From the NCBI GenBank assembly GCA_000827265.1, contig KN834794.1, positions 256,019-320,018 on the forward strand: a stretch of 64,000 nt of DNA. Direction: 5' to 3'. The notes under the pieces are model-generated. The model had not been told where the DNA came from, made no database searches, and was given only the letters and a program-made list of their open reading frames with translations. Positions 12,701 through 21,733 of the stretch are shown here, one piece after another (within the stretch, counting starts at the first letter, position 1; each line of letters begins with the position of its first letter). A program made the position numbers and the translations under genes. The DNA comes from Collybiopsis luxurians FD-317 M1 (Eukaryota > Basidiomycota > Agaricomycetes > Agaricales > Omphalotaceae).

Positions 12701-12900
12701 GCGTAGTTGAAGTGGGAAAAAAATACTAATTACGAAAGTATTGTATAGATTGTCCTGGGTACCCATCGACGGAACTGCGAGGTCTTCTTACTTTCCACAA
12801 TAGATAATGTGATAAAAGGATGTCTGGCCTTGTAATGGGGAGTGTTTTCACCCCACCCATCGATTGTCTGCCGGCTCTCTTAGCAATCTTCTTTTCCCGA
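9779..12900. other. Gene-free AT-rich region with repeat relics
   Basis: About 3.1 kb without a supportable gene. A segment near 10709-10760 (GCACAAGT..CCACA.ATTAG...TGGCCCA) resembles 21353-21402, downstream of the intron-like array, so the region contains a decayed copy of the same repeat. An A run at about 12355-12374 precedes a sequence with a tRNA A-box-like TGGCTCAGTGGGTA (12387-12400), possibly a SINE relic. Confidence 0.45.
12387..12480 (+). repeat. Possible tRNA-derived SINE fragment
   Basis: TGGCTCAGTGG matches the RNA polymerase III A-box consensus and follows an A-rich run; caggtcgccatccc about 75 nt downstream is a weak B-box. No cloverleaf could be drawn, so it is not called a tRNA gene. 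Confidence 0.25.
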
Positions 12901-14879
12901 ATGGCCGTTTCGTCTCTTCGTGCCTTGGCACAAATCATTACAGGCTCCATCGATGTTATTGAACGACGATTAACTGATGCCTCAGAAACCTTTCCGTCGC
13001 TTGATGAATCATTCGATCCAACTACCAACGTTGAATCGATACTGGCTGAACCTGAAATGAGTAGAGCCACGTCTCTTATCATTGCCGCTGCTGCCCAGGT
13101 ACGCCATTCCAGAATTAGTTGGAACTTCATAGGCTCACATCAGACCAGCTGACGGCCGCTGTCAGACGTCCGTTGCAGACTATCATGGACAATTGTCTCT
13201 CGGCAAGTAGTACTTTCCCTACGTTGTCAGTCCTCATCAGCATCTGATGTCACATCACAATCTACGTAGTTTCATCTTTCTTGGTGTGTCAGAGCAGCTA
13301 TCGACGGCAGTTTCGTGGAAATAGTTCGTGAAGCTGGTCAGCGGGTGAATGACTATCCTCGTCGATATTTTGCTTTGCTATCCAAGACTAAGAGAACCGT
13401 TTAGGGAATTCATGTCAATGATATTGCTGCAAAGAACAACACTGATCCTCAGAAAATTGGCGGGTCCACCTCCTGCTCATGCTATATGATATTTTTATAT
13501 AAAATAACAGCTCGCATTCTACGTCTCCTGACGAACAATCACATCTTTCGAGAAGTCTCCCCAGATGTATTTGCCTCCAACCGGCTTTCCTCTGTACTCG
13601 ACACCGGTAAACCAGCCAAAGAGGTTGTGAGGTTGGATTTCTTGCTATTATTCACTTACTATTCCGCGCCACGTCTAATTTCGTAGTCAATCTTTGGCAG
13701 AGAGACATGCTGGCACACCCAGTGTTGCAGCATTTGCCGCCATGATGTGATGAGGATTCTTTCTGTTCAGTCTGAATCCAGTTGACTCTTTAACCAGGTC
13801 CGACGAAGGAATGAAATGTGGCGCTATCATGCCTGAGCACTTCCTGGACCCAAGATCCTCCTTCTCCGCTGAACCAAACAGGACACCGTTCAATAGGGCT
13901 TATAAGACGGACCTGTCACTATTTGATTGGTACAAAAATGAGGAGAATGAACCGTATTTACGTCGTTTCAATCTTGCTATGTTCGGATCGCGAAAACTGG
14001 AACCAGAAAATGCCATTTTATCCGGCGAGTGCCATCAGTTCCCCACTCGCTTTGAGCGCGAAGCTGACACCATATCTTACAGGGTTCCAATGGCGAGATT
14101 TACCTGAAGGAAGCACCGTAGTTGATGTGGGAGGTGGAGTTGGGTCTCTATCGCTCATCATCGCGGAAGCGGCACCAAACCTCAATTTTGTGATTCAAGA
14201 CAGTCAGCTAACAATATCACATGCTGAGGAGGTAAATTCCTTCAGTTGTCATTGCAAAGTGTGGCTTATTTACGGGTCATACAGTTCTGGAGAGAGAATA
14301 TGCCTTTTGCCCTAGACAGTGGCAGGGTGAAGCTTCAAGGCAAGTTCCCACTTTCAATACTGTATTTAATGCAAGTGTTTGAGTAATTATTGTTCTTAGT
14401 ACATGATTTTTTCACTCCACAGACCATCAAGAATGCATCGGTCTTTCTTTTACGGTCCATCTTACACAACTGGTCCGATCCTTATGCTAGAAAGATACTG
14501 AACAGCTTGAGAAAGTCCGCCACGCTAGAGACCAAGCTCGTCATTATTGATGCCATTGTACCATATTCTTGCACTGCTGCCGTAGCAGAGGGAATTCCTG
14601 GTGCCGCACTGGATCCTGTCCCGTCTCCTCTGTTGCCCAGTCTGGGTAAAGCAAATAGCTATGCGTATCAGGCTGACATGTCGGTATGTTCAAACCCGTC
14701 TTCAAGCTGACTGACTCCAGGCTGACTCCAGATCGACCCAGATGTGGGCATACTTTAACAGTCAAAACCGAACTCTGGGTCATTTGATTTCCCTTTCGGA
14801 GGGGTGCAGTTGGAAAGTAATTCGCATCCATCATATTCCTGGTTCTTTCTTTAGCCAGATTGTTTGTGTACCTTTTTAG
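12901..14879 (+). CDS. SAM-dependent O-methyltransferase (PF00891-like)
   Basis: Likely transfers a methyl group from S-adenosylmethionine to a hydroxyl on a small molecule. Start taken at 12901 (MAVSSLRALAQIITGSIDVI), the usual N-terminal helix of fungal O-methyltransferases. The dimerisation/winged-helix part follows in several exons, including ILRLLTNNHIFREVSPDVF at about 13515. The SAM-binding motif I VVDVGGGVGS is at about 14120, HDFFTPQTIKNASVF at about 14400, and LHNWSDPYARKIL (the catalytic-His block) at about 14465. The last exon reads RTLGHLISLSEGCSWKVIRI to a stop at 14877-14879. About eight short introns are needed. Motifs occur in order and the last exon is open, so it is probably functional, although the splice pattern around 13690-13800 is unclear. 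It may work with the P450 upstream. Confidence 0.82.
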
Positions 14880-15294
14880 GTATGAAGAGAAGATTGAGAC
14901 ATTGCTAGACACTCTTCAAGAAACGCTGCATTTTAGTTCTACTTAAGATATGCTAATTGCAGATTTGTACCATGCCATGTACCATTATTTTTGGTAGGGA
15001 GTTCTTGTAGAGTGAATTTCACTTGAAAAAGGAAAGATACCTAAGATTTGCCACAGTAAGCTTATAGCATATGTAAACAGGTCAAGTTTGTACTGTGTCA
15101 TTATGCAGTAGTTTTTAGCCAGGCCAAGCTTAGATGAGCCAAATCAATTTCAACGCCATGCATATTCCATGTATATACAGGTACTTCTGGCTTGTTCCGG
15201 CTTGTTCTCGCTATACCGTGAATATTTAAATACTGGTTAATTGGGCTGATACGGCTGAATCTAGGACATCACTACAACAACTACTACTGTATGC

Positions 15295-15332
15295 ATGGCC
15301 TTGACTAACAATGGGTAATCTTGTTCTGGGAT
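15295..15332 (+). other. Candidate first exon of the micro-exon array
   Basis: Immediately upstream of the first array donor (GTATGT at 15333) are an ATG at 15311 in good context (AACAATGG) and another at 15295. With the donor at 15333 the ATG at 15311 leaves phase 1, and the first triplet (AAA) then gives TAA. An alternative donor GTAATC at 15315 used with the ATG at 15295 gives phase 2, which stays open through the array. The true first exon cannot be settled from sequence. Confidence 0.25.
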
Positions 15333-17077
15333 GTATGTGCTGCTATTCCGCTCCTGTATACTCCCAAGACTGATTACAGTTTTTCTTGCAATTCAATAGA
15401 AAGTAGGTAGTGTCATGTTTCTCTGCATGTCCCCCAAGACTGATGATGGCTTATCTTTTTCTTCATTCACTAGCAGCCTGAAGTAAGTGGTGCCATGTCA
15501 CTCTTGTATGTCATCCAAGTCTGAGAATTAGCTTCTCTTTTTCTCAATTCAATAGTATGTGAGTAGTGCCAAGTTACTCATGTATGTTAGCCAAGACTGA
15601 TGACTGCTTTTTTTTTCTCAAATTGATAGCAAGTAAGTGTGCCATGCTACTCCTGTATGCTTCCCAGGGGTGATGATGGCTTTTATTCTTCTCAATTCAT
15701 TAGCAAGTAAGTGGTACCATGCCCTTGTATGTCTCCCATGATGTTGATAAAGGCTTTGTTTTTTCTCATTTCAATAGGAAGTATGTGGGGCCATGCCACT
15801 CTGATATGCTCTGTTAGGCTGATGATGTTCCTCTTTTCTCAATTTTAATAGCTTGTAAGGGGTGCCTTGCTATTCCTGAATGTAATCTGAGGCTGATGAC
15901 AGTTGCTCTTTTCCTCAATTCCATAGTTTGTATGCTGTGCAATGCCACCCTTGTATGTCCCAAGGCTGAAGATGGGTTTTCTGTTTTTCAATTCACTACT
16001 AGCAAGTAAGTGGTACCATGTCATGTATGTCCTGCAAAGCTAATGATGGCTTTTCCTCTTTCACAATTTAATAGTTTGTAAGTGGGGCCATGCTGCTTCT
16101 GTATTTCTAAAAGTTGATGATGGCTTTTCTTCATTTCAATTCACTAGATTGTAAATGGTGCCATGCCACTGCTGTATGTCTCCCAATGTTGATGATGGAT
16201 TTTCTTTTTCTCATTTCAATAGAGAGTAAGTAATACCATGCCACTGCTGCATAACCCAAAGCTACTAGTGGCTTTTCTTCTCATGTCATCAGGAAGTAAG
16301 TGGTGTGACATCAATCCTTTGTGTCACCTAAGACTGGTAATGATTCTCTTTTTTTCCAATTCATTAGCATGTAAGTGGTGTAATGCTGCTCCTGCATTTC
16401 TCCCAAGGCTGATAATGGCCTTTCTTTTATTTCAATTTAATAGGGAGTAAGTGATGCAATTCCATGCCTGTGCTGTATAACCCAAAGCTAATGGTGTCTT
16501 TTCTTCTTCTTTCATCAGGGGGTAAGTGATGTGATGCAAATTCTGTGTGTCACCTGAGACTGATAACTTTCTTTTTCTCAACTTAACAGGAAGTAGGTGG
16601 TGTGATACCAGTTCTGTATATCACTCAAAGTTGATGATTGCTTTTTTCCCTTCAATTCAATTAAATAGACAGTAAGTGGCGTGATGCCAATTTTCCTGTA
16701 AGTTACCCAAGCTGAATGATGTCTTTCTTTGTCTCAGTCCAATAGTTTGTAACACGGGACGCAAAAGCCATGGCAGTATGACCCGTACTGCCTTAAAGGC
16801 AGTATGCATGGCAGTACAATGGCAGCACAATGGCAGCCACCGGGCCATCATATAGCCGCTCCATGGTGAGGCAATTGAGGATCACGGGCATGGTTTTGGC
16901 CATCGTCATTTAGTTGTGCGGCATGGTCCCGGCAAGTGGATGCAGAAAATGGTGTCACTCCATATATGGAAGAGCCGTTCCCACCTGCGCTCCAGCCTCG
17001 ATTTGCGAACACAAACTGACTACCATAGGCTGTAAATATCCCATAACTACCAATTAAAATTTTACAATGGACAAAAG

Positions 17078-17820
17078 CATAAGAGTAGGCCTGGACAAGC
17101 CAAAACCTCCACATTTTGTTGGTTACCATATAAGGCAGTGACATCCTTTTCTGTGTCCACTGTAACTGCTTAGCAGCTCCGGTCAGCAGTCTTTCCAATC
17201 ATTCCCTACTCAACCATTGAGCCAGGTCAAAATACACAGGCTGTACTGCAGTTGACAGGATTATATTATACACTATTGATCGACTATTGACAAATAACCT
17301 GTCTTGTTCAATACCATTCTTGTTCATTTTCCTTCAAAGTTATTCATTGCTTCTATGACATTTATGGTAAAAGCCTTTGCTCAGTATGAAGACACCAGGA
17401 ATAAAAAATCTCACTGACATGAGGAATTCANNNNNNNNNNNNNNNNNNNNNNNNNNNNNNNNNNNGCATAAGAGTAGGCCTGGACAAGCCAAAACCTCCA
17501 CATTTTGTTGGTTACCATATAAGGCAGTGACATCCTTTTCTGTGTCCACTGTAACTGCTTAGCAGCTCCGGTCAGCAGTCTTTCCAATCATTCCCTACTC
17601 AACCATTGAGCCAGGTCAAAATACACAGGCTGTACTGCAGTTGACAGGATTATATTATACACTATTGATCGACTATTGACAAATAACCTGTCTTGTTCAA
17701 TACCATTCTTGTTCATTTTCCTTCAAAAGTTATTCATTGCTTCTATGACATTTATGGTAAAAGCCTTTGCTCAGTATGAAGACACCAGGAATGAAAAATC
17801 TCACTGACATGAGGAATTCA
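17078..17820. other. Assembly gap (17431-17465) flanked by duplicated sequence
   Basis: 35 Ns. The 353 nt before the gap (17078-17430) and the 355 nt after it (17466-17820) are the same sequence except for one inserted A and one A/G difference. The simplest reading is an unmerged contig overlap or two alleles, not a biological tandem duplication. Confidence 0.9.
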
Positions 17821-17912
17821 TTTATCAATTGAAATTGCAGAACATGCCCACTGCAAAGTCTGTTAAGTCTAATATAAAGTCGGTGGTTGCTCAACATTGG
17901 TTAAATAGACTA

Positions 17913-18289
17913 CAGTCGACTCCCTCATAATGCATACCCCTCGGTGGAAGCCCAAATGTATGCATTATGAGGGAGTATGCATTATCAGAGAGATGCACAT
18001 ACAAATCTTTGTATCTGGCTTCAATGCACTGAGACCTTTTTTGAGAGTTTCCATAGATTTTGTGGGCAAGTCATGCAGGAAAAAGATGTTTTATTACAAG
18101 AAAAAGCAAAACAAATTATGATTCCCGTCGATTTAAGATTTTTATCATTGAAAAAGGTTGTACAGCTCCTTCCAAAAATGGAAGGTATGCATTTTGATAC
18201 CCCGAAAAACGTATGCATCTATGCATTATGCCTGCGAACAGACCCAGTTCCTCCCAAAATGTAAGTATGCATTATAAGGGAGTCGACTG
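17913..18289. mobile_element. Pogo/Tc1-mariner-like MITE nested in the larger transposon
   Basis: 377 bp with inverted ends CAGTCGACTCCCTCATAATG and, at the right end, the complement of CAGTCGACTCCCTTATAATG. CAGTCGACTCCC-type ends are typical of pogo/Fot-like elements, which duplicate TA. The left flank is TA; the right flank is TG followed by TA, so the duplication is not clean. An extra internal copy of the terminal motif lies at about 17959-17990. No transposase. Confidence 0.65.
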
Positions 18290-18947
18290 TGTAATCAAAA
18301 TGTATGAAAATATGCTCACTTGCATGCACCAAACTTTTCACAGTGATCGTTGTTTCCTGCCAGGACTATGCCGCACTACTAAATAGAGATGGCTCATGAT
18401 CCATACAGTGGACACAGAAAAAGATGTCACTGCCTTATATGGTAACCCACAAAATGTGGAGGTTTTGGCTCAGTTTTTTTGGCCTGTCCAGGCCTACTCT
18501 TATGCTTTTGTCTGTTGTAAAATTTTAATTGGTAGTTATGGGACATTTACAGCCTATGATAGTCAGTTTGTGTTCGCAAACTGAGGCTGGAGCGCAGGTG
18601 GGAACGGCTCTTCCATATATGGAGTGACATCATTTTCTGCATCCACTGTAAATGGCTCACCATGGAGCGGCTATACAACGGCCCGGTGACTGCCATCGTG
18701 CTGCCATGCATACTGCCTTTAAGGCAGTACGAGTCGTACTGCCATGGCTTTTGCGTCCCGTGTAAGTGGTGATATGCCACTCCTGTATGTCTGAGTCCAA
18801 GGCCGATGATAGCTTTTTTTTCTCAATCAAATAGCAAGTAAGGGGTATTATACCCTCCTATTTATTATCCAAGGTTGATGATTGGCTTTCTTTTTCTCAA
18901 TCTAATAGGAAGTAGGTGATGTAATGTCACTCCTGTATATCATCCAA

Positions 18948-19494
18948 CATCGTAATTCATTCAGTTTTACTTGCCGAACTTGACCCTACTTGACCCTGCC
19001 AAATTTTGCCGGCTCAATATAAAAAAGCGGCAAGCTATGTCGGTTTTTGCCGCAAGCCAAGCTTTTTTATTAGCGACACGCTGTTTCGGGCAAGTCGGGC
19101 AAGTTGGACAAGTGCTGTAACTTGATGCTTTACGCCTTTGCTTTTCATTGCTCACCCCACATTCAACTTACAGCACACACTAGAACTGCTGAAGAGGCCA
19201 TGATGTTTGAAAAGTAAAAGTTTAGCACATTTTGGTCATGTTTTCCAACCAAGTTCCTCGAAAGGGCAGTAAATAAACATATAACATTCTGTGATATTGG
19301 AACAGTAAATCCCTATTTGTTTATACCTCTATCTAAGCTAAACATGCCTCTATTGCAGTTTACAAAGGTCTAGTGATGACTCTGAGGCTAGAGCATAGTC
19401 GTCGCTGTTGGGAGGGAGTTAAACATGTAAACGACTTGTGAGCAAGCCGAAAAGCTGGTCAAGCCAGTCAATTTATTCTTGACATTTTATGATG
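18948..19494. mobile_element. Insertion of unknown type in an array intron
   Basis: The unit that starts at 18912 is interrupted after atcatccaa and resumes at aaggttgatgattg (19495). The inserted 547 bp begins CATCGTAA and ends TTATGATG, a weak 8-bp inverted terminus. It carries internal CTTGACC / GGTCAAG motifs near both ends. No reading frame of interest. Removing it restores a normal-length unit. Confidence 0.55.
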
Positions 19495-19915
19495 AAGGTT
19501 GATGATTGCTTTGTTCTTGCTTGAATAGATGGTAAGTGGCGTAATCCCACTCTTGTATGTTTCTGAATGATAATATATTTCCTTTTTCCCAATGCAATAG
19601 GACATAAGTGGTGCCAAGCCACTACTGTATGTTCCCCTAAGCTGATAATGGCAATTCTTTCTCTCACTCCAATGGCAAGTAAGAAATGCAATGCCACTTT
19701 CAGTGTCTCCCAAGACCAATAATAGCTTTTCTTCTCAATTCAATACTAGGGAGTAAGTGGTGTGTCACTCCTATATGTCACCCAAGACTAATGATGGCTT
19801 TTCTTTCCTTCATATCAATAGGAAGCAAATGTTGCCATGCCACTCCTGTATAAAACTGATGATTTCTTTTCTTTCCCTCAATTCGATACTAGTATGCAAG
19901 TGGTGCTATGCCACT

Positions 19916-20550
19916 TAGTGTTGCCGCGGCTCGCGAATAAGCCGGCTAATAGCCGGACCCGATCAGGGGCTGGAGCCGAGCCGGTCAGCCGGTGGGCGCC
20001 CGCATGTGAGCCAGCTTTGCACGGCTCCAAGCTGAACGCCGCGGCTTGGAGCTGGCTCACAGTCGACTCCTACCGGCTCAATTGCTAATCGCCTTGCAAT
20101 CATCCAGGAATTCATTTTAAATCTTATATATTGTATTTTGGTTCACTAATGACTCTTTCTTTCCATTAGCCCTCATTTCGACTCTAAATTATGTAGATAT
20201 TTAATATGTATCAAGAGAGAATTTTTCCACGTCACTACACGGTACCACGTCAATCACATCACATCAGACAACGTAACTACAGCATCCGCTAACCGCTCAT
20301 TCGAGGCTTGGCACCCTGTAATTTTCATTCGCCTGCGCCCTGATTGCAGTCAGTAGCCATTGTAGAAGTATTTTACATTGATATTGAGGGGTTCTTTTCC
20401 ATCTGGCTAGCCAGTTTGAAGTCGGATTGACCCTAGCTCAAGTCGGCTCAAGCTTTTTCAAGTCGGCTCATTCCGGCTATTGAGCCGGCTAAGCGTGAGA
20501 GCCGCAGCTACGTGAGTCGACTTGCGGCTAGCCGAGCCGCGGCAACACTA
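19916..20550. mobile_element. hAT-type MITE
   Basis: 635 bp bounded by perfect inverted repeats TAGTGTTGCCGCGGCTCG and its complement, flanked by the 8-bp direct duplication ATGCCACT (19908-19915 and 20551-20558). Eight-base duplications and TAG-starting ends are diagnostic of the hAT superfamily. GC-rich ends contrast with the AT-rich surroundings. No transposase. It sits mid-intron in the array; removing it with one duplication copy restores a 72-nt unit. Confidence 0.88.
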
Positions 20551-21183
20551 ATGCCACTTCATTTTTTCTCCAATACTAATGCTGGGCTTTCTTTTTCTCA
20601 AATTACATAGTTTGTATGTGGTGCTACTTACTCCCTCATATTCCCCACTGATAACAAATTTTCTTATCTCCCCTCCCCCCCTCCCCCTCCCCCCCCCTAA
20701 AAAAAAACAGCAAGTAGTACCATGCAGCTGGAGTGTACCCCAACTAATAGCGGTTTTTCTTTTGTTCCATTCAATGGCAAGAAAGCGGTGCTGCAACTTA
20801 TAAGTTCCTGATGGCACCTCTTGACTGTCTTACATAGACTGTAAGTGTTGCACCTTCAATTCTATATGGTCTTTCCTGATACTTTTTATCTCTTCAATAG
20901 CTAGTAAGTGGTACCATTCCACTCTTATCTTTCCCCCTACCAATACTGAGTCCTCTATCCATCTAACAGTATGTTAGTAATACTTTACCATCCTTCTTTC
21001 TTATTACTGATCATACCCTAACCAGAGTGTGAGTGATACTATACCATTCTTGCAAGTGCCTCCCCACTACCATATTTCCCTTCTACCTTTAATAGGAAGT
21101 GAGTAACATCATTGAATTTATACACCACTTCAGGACACACAGATTTCCTAGCTCCACAACCTTGTCATCACAAGCATTCACAG

Positions 21184-21271
21184 AACATTTGCTGGAACTG
21201 GAGCTGATGCGAAAAGGCTAATGGCATGTTGGGGAATAATGCATATAGAGCTAGGGACAAAGATATTATAA
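21184..21271 (+). other. Candidate terminal exon of the micro-exon array
   Basis: After the last array donor (21099) the next well-placed acceptor is ATTCACAG ending at 21183. The following sequence is open for 28 codons in the phase-2 frame (TFAGTGADAKRL...) to a TAA at 21269-21271. In phase 0 it closes after seven codons (NICWNWS). An open run of this length can arise by chance, so it is only a candidate. Confidence 0.25.
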
Positions 21272-21298
21272 TTCTTGCTATAGCCTTTGTCCCTAGCA
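21252..21298 (+). other. Perfect inverted repeat (stem-loop)
   Basis: CTAGGGACAAAG and CTTTGTCCCTAG form a 12-bp perfect stem around a loop of about 23 nt, straddling the candidate stop of the array frame. Could be a 3'-end structure or an end of a small element. Confidence 0.5.
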
Positions 21299-21733
21299 TT
21301 TAGTATATATTACATTCGGTGTTCTGTAAATGCTCTACTAAGCTCCAATTGCTAAAAAGGGCACAAGTACCACCACACATTAGCATTGGCCCATTATTAT
21401 ACATCAAGTTGACCAATAAGGGGTACATGTGACTTTCCAATTTTGCTTTTGGGGAATGGGTAGATATCAAGAATAATACCAGGAGAGCAGTAAAGTAAAG
21501 CACTAAGCTGTAGCAAGTTCTCATTTACAGGAGTTATATCAAAAGGAATCAGGGATGCACAGAGGTCACTGCTCCTATCTACTAGGCTCTAGCTGAACGT
21601 ACAAAAGATGAGAGAAAGGCGAGAGACTAGAAGATTTCAATGAGCTAAAGAAACAGAAAAAAACCAATTTTCAGAAAAGTTGCTGCCATCACTAACGAAA
21701 ATTAATCAAACACTGGCTTACTGAATAAAATAG

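Larger units (their letters stand above)
16753..18762. mobile_element. Non-autonomous DNA transposon with long inverted arms and TAA target duplication
   Basis: Ends are perfect inverted repeats starting CACGGGACGCAAAAGCCATG. The inverted similarity continues for about 360-410 nt on each side (16753-17163 and 18405-18762), so the element could fold back on itself. It is flanked by TAA on both sides (16750-16752, 18763-18765), a 3-bp duplication as made by PIF/Harbinger elements. No transposase is visible. It lies in the donor of the unit after the triplet at 16746. It contains an assembly gap and a nested pogo-like element. PIF/Harbinger is inferred from duplication length only. Confidence 0.75.
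15333..21098 (+). repeat. Array of about 35 intron-like units separated by 3-nt micro-exon-like triplets
   Basis: Tandem units, mostly 67-76 nt (extremes 53 and 97), each shaped like a fungal intron: GTAAGTGG-type donor, a CTGATGATGG or CTAATGATGG branch-like block, a CTTTTCTTTTTCTC tract and AATTCAATAG. Between each AG and the next GT lie exactly three bases. They start at 15400, 15556, 15630, 15704, 15778, 15852, 15927, 16003, 16075, 16148, 16223, 16293, 16368, 16444, 16519, 16590, 16669, 16746, 18835, 18909, 19529, 19601, 19676, 19750, 19822, 19893, 20611, 20711, 20778, 20838, 20901, 20970, 21026 and 21096. The one exception, at 15474, is nine bases (six if the alternative CAG is used). 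AG is kept at 33 of 35 acceptors; the donor is GT at 31 and GC at two. The 34 triplets are of 17 kinds (CAA seven times, GAA six, TTT four, TAT three) and none is a stop. Three insertions interrupt intron parts only. Expression is unknown; a purely repetitive origin is not excluded. Confidence 0.8.

Noticed and set aside
15333..21098. CRISPR-like regular spacing
   Set aside because: The repeated part is the long 70-nt unit with diverged copies and the variable part is only three bases; the organism is eukaryotic.
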